Shown in pieces: positions 1 to 6,209 of a DNA stretch of 13,496 bases. Location of the stretch: positions 4,875-18,370 of the forward strand of contig DUCL01000153.1 in assembly GCA_012959845.1 (NCBI GenBank), in the 5' to 3' direction. Source of the stretch: Candidatus Poseidoniales archaeon. GTDB taxonomy: Archaea; Thermoplasmatota; Poseidoniia; Poseidoniales; Poseidoniaceae. The position numbers were made by a program, and so were the translations under genes. How positions within the stretch are numbered: position 1 is the first letter of the stretch; every line of letters begins with the position of its first letter. The notes beneath the pieces are model-generated. The model saw nothing but the letters and a program-made list of their open reading frames with translations, had not been told where the DNA came from and did no database searches.

Positions 1-747
1 AATGAATCAGCAAAGAAAGTGCCATTGGAATCAGTAGGTATGTTCGGCTCACTGGTCGGAAGGATGAGAGATGCACCTGCTAGAACAAAACAAAACCCAG
101 ATGATTATGATATCGCTAACGATGTTGATGGTGCAGAATTATGGGTTGCCAAAGATTCTAACCTAATCGATGAATCAAACGATGATGGCTTAGAGGGGGA
201 TGGAACAGTGATACTGCATGATGAAACCGGTCTAATGAATGACGAATTAGATGCGAATGAAATTCCTGATGAAAATATCTATCCCGAAATAGAAGAAAAT
301 AGTAATACAGAATCTGGAATTGCAACAAATACTGAAATGAAGAAGTTCTCAATGTTGGTAAATGCACTTCAAACTGCATTGCTGGCACCACAAGAAGCCG
401 ATGGTACAATCGACCGTAGAAAGTTAATCGATGCTCTGACAAGTTTACGGCAACCGAAAGTCGGGGAAAAAATCGACCATCCATTAAATCCAAGTGTATT
501 GTCAAATTTATCACCCCATGAAGCAGTTGTAGTAGCAACTGCAAACGAAAGGAAGTACTCTCCATCCGATATTAATTTACTACAAGAATTGAAGATTAAA
601 AGGGCCAGACTGTCACAAATAAGTAATCGCTTACACAAAGGGGGAGTCCTAAATGTACGCAAGGTTGGAAAAAGCCGCATGTTCACGTTGACTCAATCTG
701 CAAGAGCCCAATTGACCGCTTGGAATATGATGGGAGGTGAGGTCTGA
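1..747 (+). CDS. Winged-helix C-terminal domain protein, 5'-partial
   Basis: The reading frame is open from the first base of the window, so the gene probably starts upstream; a GTG at 19 is the first start-like codon inside. The visible protein has three parts. The N-terminal part has no family I recognise. The middle (about residues 25-105 counted from the GTG) is strongly acidic and Asn/Asp/Glu-rich, and is probably disordered. The last ~75 residues (about 164-235) look like a winged helix: a helix around LSPHEAVVVA, a basic recognition-like helix (LKIKRARLSQISNRL) and a wing (GGVLNVRKVGKSRMFTLT). It could bind DNA or mediate protein contacts. Its stop codon overlaps the start of the beta-propeller gene by one base (TGATG), with a strong GGAGGTGA ribosome-binding site inside its own 3' end, so the two are translationally coupled. 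The function is unknown; the missing N-terminus could carry a catalytic domain. Confidence 0.6.
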   Translation, partial: NESAKKVPLESVGMFGSLVGRMRDAPARTKQNPDDYDIANDVDGAELWVAKDSNLIDESNDDGLEGDGTVILHDETGLMNDELDANEIPDENIYPEIEENSNTESGIATNTEMKKFSMLVNALQTALLAPQEADGTIDRRKLIDALTSLRQPKVGEKIDHPLNPSVLSNLSPHEAVVVATANERKYSPSDINLLQELKIKRARLSQISNRLHKGGVLNVRKVGKSRMFTLTQSARAQLTAWNMMGGEV

Positions 748-1793
748 TGGCTTGGGAAATTACTTGGTCAAAACAAGTGCCAAGCATTATTGCTACAATA
801 GCGGCAAGCGAAGGCGGATTAGTTGTTAGCAATGGATTGAATCTAACATTCTTTGAACATGACGGTAGTGAAAGATGGTCTGTTGATATGCCATTCAAAG
901 TTCATGCAATTGAAAGTGGGCAAGGAATTCTTGGAGTATTAGCCGCTCATGGATTTTATGTTATGTCAACCAGAGATGGCTCGCTATTGCATGAAGGAAG
1001 AAGCAGCCCTGGTGGTTTCACTGGAATAAAAGCAAGACCAGGTGGAGGTTGGGTACTATCGGGCAAAGATGGCAACATGCATCTATTTTCACAAGAGGGT
1101 AGAGGAATTCGTCGCATGGATAGTGGTATGGTTAGGAGATTGATTGGCTGGCTCGATAGAGAACATTTGATGTGGCAAGCAAGCGATGGGAGAATCTGGT
1201 GTGGTAGGTTGACCGGTTCTGACAAAAAAAGATGTCTTGAAGACAGAATTTGGAGTTGGTCCAGTGAATTAGAAAATGGTCGGATTATATTACAATCAAG
1301 CGATGGAAGTTTGTGGCAAGGTGTCCCTCATCCATTTGGGTGGGATGATTTGATTAGACTTGAACAAGATTCCATAGAAGCAATGGAAGGAATAATCAGT
1401 GCGGATGGCTGGTGGGTATTGGGTATTGAAGGACGTCTCTATCATCTTTCTAGGACACTGGAAGAGGATGTTGAAATCCTTGGCGAATCTATGGACCTAG
1501 GAGACCTACTGATTGGATTAACACCTGATTCAATGGTAACTGCAACACGTTCTGGCTTAATTCGTAAGTGGTCAGCACCGCATCTTGCACAATCTGAACG
1601 AAAAGGTCGATATGAAGCTGCAGCAGAGGCTGCAATGGCAAGAAATTGGGATGAGAGAAAGGAATTATTCTTGCGAGCCCAAACTGCAGAAGATGAAGGG
1701 AAGTTATCGGTTGCAGTTGAATTGTATGGTGCACTAGGCCGTAAGGAAGATGTTCGCCGTCTCTTAAAACGTCAAAAGGAGGGTGGGGAATGA
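747..1793 (+). CDS. Predicted seven-bladed beta-propeller protein with helical C-terminal tail
   Basis: The protein has 348 residues and no signal peptide or membrane segment, so it is probably cytoplasmic. DG/EG/SG turns followed by a short hydrophobic strand recur at residues 39, 77, 108, 147, 186, 228 and 269, giving seven copies about 31-42 residues apart. This fits a seven-bladed WD40/PQQ-like beta-propeller, although canonical WD dipeptides are absent. Residues ~284-348 switch to charged helices (RYEAAAEAAMARNWDERKEL, then EGKLSVAVELYGALGRKEDV) resembling a TPR or alpha-solenoid hairpin. Propellers are usually scaffolds, so a structural role in a complex with its two coupled neighbours is the natural inference. 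The start at 747 is set by GGAGGTGA at 733-740 (6-nt spacing). The stop overlaps the next gene's ATG as ATGA. The exact partner and function are not recognisable. Confidence 0.7.
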   Translation: MAWEITWSKQVPSIIATIAASEGGLVVSNGLNLTFFEHDGSERWSVDMPFKVHAIESGQGILGVLAAHGFYVMSTRDGSLLHEGRSSPGGFTGIKARPGGGWVLSGKDGNMHLFSQEGRGIRRMDSGMVRRLIGWLDREHLMWQASDGRIWCGRLTGSDKKRCLEDRIWSWSSELENGRIILQSSDGSLWQGVPHPFGWDDLIRLEQDSIEAMEGIISADGWWVLGIEGRLYHLSRTLEEDVEILGESMDLGDLLIGLTPDSMVTATRSGLIRKWSAPHLAQSERKGRYEAAAEAAMARNWDERKELFLRAQTAEDEGKLSVAVELYGALGRKEDVRRLLKRQKEGGE

Positions 1794-2089
1794 GTGATGA
1801 ACTTGTTGAAGTCTCAGAGGAAAAAGTGATGCAGTATCTTGATATCACCAAAAGAGCAAGAGAAAAAGCAACACCTATCCATCCAGAAGGTAGTGAGCAA
1901 TCAATACAATTGGCAATAATGATGAGAATGGCAGATGATTATTCATCAGACGCGCTACATTTTTTGAATATTGGAGATAGAGTAAGAGCATTTGGAGCAA
2001 TAAATTACGCCCATGCTTGGATTGACGCTGCTGTTAAACTTAGGTTATTAGACGGACACGGCGATGATGTATTGTTCACCTTGCCATAA
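1790..2089 (+). CDS. DUF357 family protein
   Basis: This is a 99-residue, all-helical protein. The segment at residues 49-80 (DDYSSDALHFLNIGDRV, then AINYAHAWIDA) carries the pattern of DUF357: an Asp-Ala-x-x-Phe-Leu helix, a GD turn, then Ala-x-x-Tyr-Ala-x-x-Trp-hydrophobic-Asp-Ala. DUF357 is an archaeal family of unknown function. The ATG at 1790 overlaps the propeller stop codon (ATGA) and is preceded by GGAGG at 1778-1782 with 7-nt spacing, so translation is coupled to the propeller gene. The strict coupling of three genes suggests that the products act together. The gene ends three bases before the stop codon of a convergent regulator gene. The family call rests on motif recognition rather than an alignment. 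Confidence 0.75.
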   Translation: MSDELVEVSEEKVMQYLDITKRAREKATPIHPEGSEQSIQLAIMMRMADDYSSDALHFLNIGDRVRAFGAINYAHAWIDAAVKLRLLDGHGDDVLFTLP

Positions 2090-2092
2090 TAA

Positions 2093-2548
2093 TTATCTGT
2101 TAGTTCGGTGTGCTAAATGTTCAAGTGTAGCGATCGCTGAAACAATGTTTGTGATTTTGTCTTGTGCTTCTTCAATAAACGGGTCAATACATTCGCTAAG
2201 AGTTCCCGCAAGTTGGTAAATGTGGGATGGCCTACCCCGGCCTGCAGTGGCAGAGGAATCCAATTTTACAACATTAAAGTGCCGTAATTCAGCGATTGCA
2301 ACACTAACATCAGGTTGTCTAATATTACAATTCTGTTGTAGCATTTTTGATGTCGAAGGGCCATGAACATGTAGGCATACCAAACATCTTGCAGTATGAC
2401 TGTGAACACCTAGTTTAATTAGTGTAAATACCAGTTGTTGTGAAGTTTCTACCTCATTGAAATCATTCATTTTAAGTAAACTTTTTTCTGTCTGCATATC
2501 TGCTACGTTGTTATCGTCATATATGAACTTCCTACCGGCAATAATCAT
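2093..2548 (-). CDS. Winged-helix transcriptional regulator (TrmB/MarR-like)
   Basis: The protein has 151 residues. After a short polar N-terminus, residues ~37-62 form a helix. Residues 63-92 then read as a helix-turn-helix (GPSTSKMLQQ, turn, PDVSVAIAELRHFNVV), followed by a wing with the GRGRP-x-x-x-Y motif at 103-111 that is common in TrmB-like and other archaeal winged-helix regulators. A C-terminal helix (118-148) probably dimerises. Cys55, Cys58 and Cys74 lie around the HTH and could be redox or metal sensing, which is speculative. The ATG at 2548 has no Shine-Dalgarno. A TATAAA box at 2571-2576 lies about 25 bases upstream, which fits a leaderless transcript. In-frame ATGs at codons 18 and 27 are alternatives. 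The gene converges with the DUF357 gene, with three bases between stops. The target is unknown. Confidence 0.75.
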   Translation of the reverse strand: MIIAGRKFIYDDNNVADMQTEKSLLKMNDFNEVETSQQLVFTLIKLGVHSHTARCLVCLHVHGPSTSKMLQQNCNIRQPDVSVAIAELRHFNVVKLDSSATAGRGRPSHIYQLAGTLSECIDPFIEEAQDKITNIVSAIATLEHLAHRTNR

Positions 2549-2558
2549 TTTCCATTTT

Positions 2559-2576
2559 TATTTAAAGCAGTTTATA
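2559..2576 (-). promoter_or_regulatory. TATA-like promoter of the winged-helix regulator gene
   Basis: On the minus strand TATAAA (2576-2571) lies about 25 bases upstream of the ATG at 2548. This is the spacing expected if transcription begins at or very near the start codon (leaderless). A second AT-rich box, TTTAAATA, lies at 2566-2559. The gap 2549-2637 holds no gene. Position and composition support the call, but no transcription start has been observed. Confidence 0.45.
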
Positions 2577-2626
2577 TTATTAAACTTATTGCCGACACTT
2601 TGAATATAATAAAATATATACTTCTT

Positions 2627-2637
2627 AGTCGCCGACT
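2627..2637. promoter_or_regulatory. Odd palindrome AGTCGCCGACT next to the PIN gene stop
   Basis: AGTCG-C-CGACT is a perfect 5-bp dyad around one central base. It directly abuts the stop codon of the PIN gene and lies upstream of the regulator promoter. GCCGAC recurs in the same orientation at 2591-2596. The one-base centre makes an RNA hairpin unlikely, so a protein-binding site is more natural, possibly for the regulator itself. It could also be chance. Confidence 0.25.
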
Positions 2638-3021
2638 CTATAGATTATCAATCACATTCAATCTCTTGTTTTTTGCGACTTCAACAATTCTAATGCCAGA
2701 ATCAAATAACCGTCGCTTCAAATCTGTATCAACAGTCAATACTGAAATGCCTTCATTTTTTGCCAACAATAATATTTGATCATCAGGATGATTCCCTGAA
2801 TTCTCTGGTGCATCTATCATTACAGTTTTTGCCTTTAACAATTGTAGCAATAGAGATTTTTTCTTTGAACGTTTGGAGTTGATTTCTTCCAATTCCTTCT
2901 CAACATCAGGCAACAATAGAAGTTGGCTTGGGCCTAATAACTGCAATAAAGCATCATCAATGTTGATTCCAGCATCAATTACTGCAACCCAACCGCACGC
3001 ATCAACAATTATTCTCTGCAC
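2638..3021 (-). CDS. Fcf1-like PIN-domain protein (COG1412 type), putative ribonuclease
   Basis: This is a single PIN domain of 127 residues. All expected acidic residues are in place: Asp7 in the first strand (IIVDACGW), Glu43 after the PDVEKEL helix, Asp80/Asp81 (HPDDQIL), and Asp98 and Asp100 (TVDTDLK). The fold and gene position match the archaeal Fcf1/VapC-like family usually encoded beside aIF2 gamma, which is linked to rRNA processing by homology with eukaryotic Fcf1. A metal-dependent endoribonuclease is the likely activity. It follows aIF2 gamma by 51 bases and is probably in the eS6-aIF2 gamma operon. The start is forced: an in-frame TGA lies two codons upstream of the GTG at 3021, and Asp7 needs that GTG. 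No Shine-Dalgarno is visible, and the GTG lies inside a 10-bp hairpin arm. Confidence 0.85.
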   Translation of the reverse strand: MQRIIVDACGWVAVIDAGINIDDALLQLLGPSQLLLLPDVEKELEEINSKRSKKKSLLLQLLKAKTVMIDAPENSGNHPDDQILLLAKNEGISVLTVDTDLKRRLFDSGIRIVEVAKNKRLNVIDNL

Positions 3022-3058
3022 ATTTCACTGCTGAACAGCAATCTTTGATGAAATGTGC
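3018..3058 (-). promoter_or_regulatory. Nested hairpin over the GTG start of the PIN gene
   Basis: GCACATTTCA (3018-3027) and TGAAATGTGC (3049-3058) form a perfect 10-bp inverted repeat enclosing 21 bases. Inside is a second stem, TGCTG/CAGCA (3029-3033 and 3036-3040). In the mRNA the PIN start codon (3021-3019) is fully paired in the outer stem. The structure begins 15 bases after the aIF2 gamma stop codon. It could control translation of the PIN protein, be an RNA-processing site, or partly terminate the upstream transcript. Confidence 0.6.
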
Positions 3059-3072
3059 GTCTCTCAACCCAA

Positions 3073-4311
3073 TTATTGTATTGTTCCGTAGCCAATTAAT
3101 CTCCAACGAGAACCAACACGGCGTGATAATGAAACTCTCTGCCCAACATCAGCACAAATTGGAAGTCTTAATTCAAGACCAGTACGATTTTTTTCAGCGT
3201 TTTTAGTAACGCCAACAGATGTTGCAGTAGCAACGTTTAGCATCAACATCTCATTATTGCGCAGTGGATGAATCTTCTCTGGTTTTTCTCCTTCCGCAGC
3301 GACCATATTATCCATTAGGGTAACAGAGATTTCGAGTTTTGAGCGCACTTCAGGTAAATCTCCTCTTCTCGCAACTACTTGTCCACTCAAGTTATCCGCA
3401 GTTGTGATACTAGGGTCTAGTTGAGTTGCCATTCCACACAGGCCGCCAGCGTGCATATTTTCCAAATTTAATCCACCGCCTTGCATACTGTTAATAATCG
3501 CTTCAATCGGCTCCCAAGTTGATTTATTTCCCTTCTCAATTTTTCGTCCAGGCCCGATGATAATTTCATCACCATTCTTGAATTCACCTTCAACAATACT
3601 TCCGCCGATTACACCGCCTCTAAGTTTGCTTGGTCGTGTACCAGGTCGATTGATGTCAAAAGAGCGAGCTACATGCATAATTGAACGCTTATCCTTTGTG
3701 CGGTCAGGGGTAGGAATTGTTTGTTCAATTGCATCGATTAGGACATCAAGATTCACATCGTGATGTGCGGAAACTGGAATTACTGGAGCATTATCGGCAA
3801 TTGTTCCTTTCAAGAAGGACTTAATTTCTTGGTAAGACTCCATAGCACGTTCTTTGCTGACCAAATCAATTTTGTTTTGAACTATTACTATATTTTCAAT
3901 TCCTGCGATTTCAAGTGCCATCAAATGTTCCCTAGTTTGAGGTTGAGGGCATGTTTCATTTGCAGCAACCATCAACATTGCACCATCCATAATGGATGCG
4001 CCAGTAATCATTATCGCCATCAATGTCTCGTGTCCAGGGGCATCTACGAATGAAACAACCCTTTTCAGTTCCTTTTCAATATCATCTGCGCCATCAGGTC
4101 GACGACCTGTTGCATAGTACTGCCCTTCTTTGGTTTGATAGAATGCAGTGTCAGCATATCCTAATTTTATTGAAATACCGCGCTTTCTTTCTTCGGAATG
4201 AGTATCTGTCCAAACTCCAGAAAGAGCTTGAGTTAGAGTTGTTTTTCCATGGTCAACGTGACCTACAAGGCCAATGTTGATTTCAGGTTGAGAAGGAAGC
4301 TTTCTTGCCAT
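3073..4311 (-). CDS. eif2g: Translation initiation factor aIF2 subunit gamma
   Basis: This is the GTPase subunit that carries initiator Met-tRNA to the small ribosomal subunit, working with aIF2 alpha and beta. The 412 residues match the family length. The GTPase motifs are complete: GHVDHGKT (17-24), DAPGH (90-94), NKID (146-149) and SAH (181-183). The tail has the conserved LRLPICADVGQRVSLSRRVG and ends RWRLIGYG. The two C-terminal beta-barrel domains follow the G domain in normal order, starting around PGTRPSKLRGGVIGGSI. One feature is odd: the segment between switch 1 and DAPGH (about 57-84), where archaeal homologues usually have a four-cysteine zinc knuckle, contains no cysteine. The ATG at 4311 has GAGGAG at 4326-4321 with 9-nt spacing. 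The gene follows eS6 by 39 bases and precedes the PIN gene. Confidence 0.97.
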   Translation of the reverse strand: MARKLPSQPEINIGLVGHVDHGKTTLTQALSGVWTDTHSEERKRGISIKLGYADTAFYQTKEGQYYATGRRPDGADDIEKELKRVVSFVDAPGHETLMAIMITGASIMDGAMLMVAANETCPQPQTREHLMALEIAGIENIVIVQNKIDLVSKERAMESYQEIKSFLKGTIADNAPVIPVSAHHDVNLDVLIDAIEQTIPTPDRTKDKRSIMHVARSFDINRPGTRPSKLRGGVIGGSIVEGEFKNGDEIIIGPGRKIEKGNKSTWEPIEAIINSMQGGGLNLENMHAGGLCGMATQLDPSITTADNLSGQVVARRGDLPEVRSKLEISVTLMDNMVAAEGEKPEKIHPLRNNEMLMLNVATATSVGVTKNAEKNRTGLELRLPICADVGQRVSLSRRVGSRWRLIGYGTIQ

Positions 4312-4350
4312 GCTTCCATTCTCCTCAATTCACGAAATCCCTCTCGGGTT

Positions 4351-4842
4351 TCACTCCGATGCTTCTTCGCTTCCAGACGAAGTGATGTCAGCAAGGCTCT
4401 TGTTGCCTGCTTCAGTAACTTTCAAATTGATTTGGCGAGTATCTTGGGTAATGGTGTTACCACGGAAGTTTCTGCGCTTGCGTAGTCCGTCTAACTTGTA
4501 GCGGAAACGCTTCTTCTCTCCACCCTTGTTCTTGAAAACTAGGGAATGGCCCTTGAATCCTGTAGAAGCAGTGACTAGAATGGATTGGCGGGAACCACCT
4601 TCAAGGTCGCGGCGAAGAGGTGTTCCAGTCTTATCTGAACCACCAGTGATTTGTAACTTGAAACCGGAAAGAGTTTGTTCACCCTCTCCAACGAAAATAC
4701 CGTCAACAGTATCTCCAATTTTCTTACCCAATAATTGAGCATGATTATTTCCACTAATCGTCAATGAGTAAGACCTGCCACCATTGGCAGGATCTGTATC
4801 ATTAACTACGGCGACGAATTCTCCTTGTTGTCCAACAGCCAT
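4351..4842 (-). CDS. rps6e: Small-subunit ribosomal protein eS6
   Basis: This is an archaeal/eukaryotic-specific protein of the 30S subunit. The family core is present: FKLQITGGSDKTGTPLRRDL (61-80), with the GGSDK-x-G-x-P-x-R signature, then GFKGHSL and a basic stretch KKRFRYKLDGLRKRRNFRGN that contacts rRNA. At 163 residues it is somewhat longer than typical archaeal eS6 (about 125-135), because of an extra C-terminal tail ending in an acidic Ser/Glu-rich segment. It is first in a probable operon with aIF2 gamma and the PIN gene. A TATA-like box lies about 43 bases upstream, and GGTG at 4850-4853 is a weak ribosome-binding site. Confidence 0.96.
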   Translation of the reverse strand: MAVGQQGEFVAVVNDTDPANGGRSYSLTISGNNHAQLLGKKIGDTVDGIFVGEGEQTLSGFKLQITGGSDKTGTPLRRDLEGGSRQSILVTASTGFKGHSLVFKNKGGEKKRFRYKLDGLRKRRNFRGNTITQDTRQINLKVTEAGNKSLADITSSGSEEASE

Positions 4843-4880
4843 TATCTACACCACTAGAATAACTCGCCGACAAGAGACCC

Positions 4881-4889
4881 ATATTTAGG
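4881..4889 (-). promoter_or_regulatory. TATA-like box for the eS6 - aIF2 gamma operon
   Basis: The minus strand reads CCTAAATAT here, about 43 bases before the eS6 ATG. This would place transcription start near 4859 with a leader of roughly 16 bases containing GGTG. It is the most TATA-like run in the 73-bp gap to the cdc6 stop codon. The call rests on composition and distance only. Confidence 0.35.
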
Positions 4890-4915
4890 CTCACCGCATA
4901 GGCATAGGATAAGAA

Positions 4916-6118
4916 TTAGCGATGCAGTCGCTTAGGAAGTAGCAATTCTAGGCGACTTGAGAGGTCTGCAGGAAGGTGATACGGCATGCTAAGATGGGTT
5001 GTTCTACCTCTTCCATCACTAACAGTTGCGACCTTAGAATCAATCACCTGTTGCTGTTCTAGGTGCTTTACATATTTCCAAATCGTCGTGTGACTCTTTT
5101 GTTTCTGTTCGTATTCTTCACAGACAACTGCGTATAGGGATTCAACATCACCCATCGACATAGTCTCTTCAGTTTTCAATCTCCGGCACATCGCTAGAAG
5201 AACTAACATCTGATGAGCCGAAAGGTCATCAACGACTTCTAATTTGATTCCAATTTGTAATGCGACACTATCATTGGCTTCATGAATATCTTCAATCAGT
5301 ATTTCTCTTGCACTTTGAGAATCTTGCCTAAATTCACAACGTTCAACAGCTGCGGATAATAATTCAATCCCCCTTCTAGCATCACCACTTAGAGCGGCCT
5401 TTTCAGCGATTAAACGTATTATCTTTGACGAGTAGGTTCCTGGGACGAGGGAATATTCTGCTCTCTGCTTGATTATTTGTTCAAGTCCATCGACTGTATA
5501 TGGAGGAATAATGATATGATTAGTACTTCCCATCCGTGAGATGACTGCAGTTTCTAGTAGGTCAAGCACCTGTTCTTGACTAATTATTATCAAAGAGATT
5601 GTTCCCTTGCCCGATTGGTCCTCATCTATCCTTAGCAGTTGGTATAGAAGGTCATCGCCAGAGCGTCTTAGCATATGGTCCACTTCATCTAGTACGACGA
5701 TTAAATGAGCAGAATCCCTTCTGATTAATTTGCGAAGGCTGATCAATAATTCCCCCATTGAAAGTCCTCTATCTGGATGACCCGGATCTAATTTGTGGAG
5801 GATTCGTTGAACAACTCGCATGCTGGTCGATGCGTTTCTACAATTTATCTGAACGGTTTTTATCTGCCTCTTATTGGCAAGATGGCGTTGGATGTCTCTG
5901 CAAAAGGTTCCCGCTAGGACCGTTTTCCCACTACCAACGGGGCCGGTGATGACCGCACGCCCCGTTCCATCCGGATGCGATAATGTGGAAAATTTGCTCG
6001 CTAATTGATTCTGAATGTCATCTCTTCCAACTAATTCGTCAGGCATATAATCAAAATCTAACCCCTCCGGATTGGCTAGGACGAAACCCGCTCCAATTCG
6101 GTCAAGGTAGTTGCTCAT
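4916..6118 (-). CDS. cdc6: Orc1/Cdc6 replication initiator, AAA+ ATPase
   Basis: This protein binds and marks replication origins and helps load the MCM helicase. Of the 400 residues, the AAA+ core has ELVGRDD (28-34) before Walker A GPVGSGKT (59-66), Walker B VVLDEVD (141-147), an SRMGS arginine segment (194-198) and sensor 2 SGDARRGIELL (244-254). The last ~110 residues hold a winged-helix DNA-binding domain (LSAHQMLVLLA, then a wing near SDGRGRTTHL). Sensor 1 reads IIISQ (177-181), with Gln where the usual residue is Asn. The ATG at 6118 has no convincing ribosome-binding site, so a leaderless or weakly initiated mRNA is likely. Archaeal cdc6 genes often flank an origin, but the 91-bp upstream gap shows no recognisable origin-recognition boxes. 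Confidence 0.93.
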   Translation of the reverse strand: MSNYLDRIGAGFVLANPEGLDFDYMPDELVGRDDIQNQLASKFSTLSHPDGTGRAVITGPVGSGKTVLAGTFCRDIQRHLANKRQIKTVQINCRNASTSMRVVQRILHKLDPGHPDRGLSMGELLISLRKLIRRDSAHLIVVLDEVDHMLRRSGDDLLYQLLRIDEDQSGKGTISLIIISQEQVLDLLETAVISRMGSTNHIIIPPYTVDGLEQIIKQRAEYSLVPGTYSSKIIRLIAEKAALSGDARRGIELLSAAVERCEFRQDSQSAREILIEDIHEANDSVALQIGIKLEVVDDLSAHQMLVLLAMCRRLKTEETMSMGDVESLYAVVCEEYEQKQKSHTTIWKYVKHLEQQQVIDSKVATVSDGRGRTTHLSMPYHLPADLSSRLELLLPKRLHR

Positions 6119-6167
6119 AACATAGGAAGGCTCTCGTCAACCGTTATTGAACATAGGGGCAGTTGAG

Positions 6168-6190
6168 GCAAGAAAAAGCATTTCTTTTTG
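6168..6190 (-). terminator. Possible T-rich terminator after dph2
   Basis: Between dph2 and cdc6 the minus strand runs through AAAAAGAAATGCTTTTTCTT. It contains a 6-bp stem (AAGAAA at 6170-6175 with TTTCTT at 6181-6186, five-base loop) and a run of five T. Archaeal RNA polymerase can terminate at T-runs, so this may end the GcvH-like/hpt/dph2 transcript before cdc6. The rest of the 91-bp gap shows nothing else I can name. Confidence 0.35.
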
Positions 6191-6209
6191 ATTACAAGAA
6201 TATTGCGAC

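Noticed and set aside
158..686. Long reverse-strand open frames under the first gene
   Set aside because: Their translations are low-complexity His/Leu/Ser-rich shadows with no ribosome-binding sites, and the plus-strand gene has a coherent domain and translational coupling.
6119..6209. Replication origin next to cdc6
   Set aside because: The gap is only 91 bp and shows no repeated origin-recognition-box-like inverted motifs or unwinding element. Only the T-rich stem at 6168-6190 stands out, which fits a terminator better.
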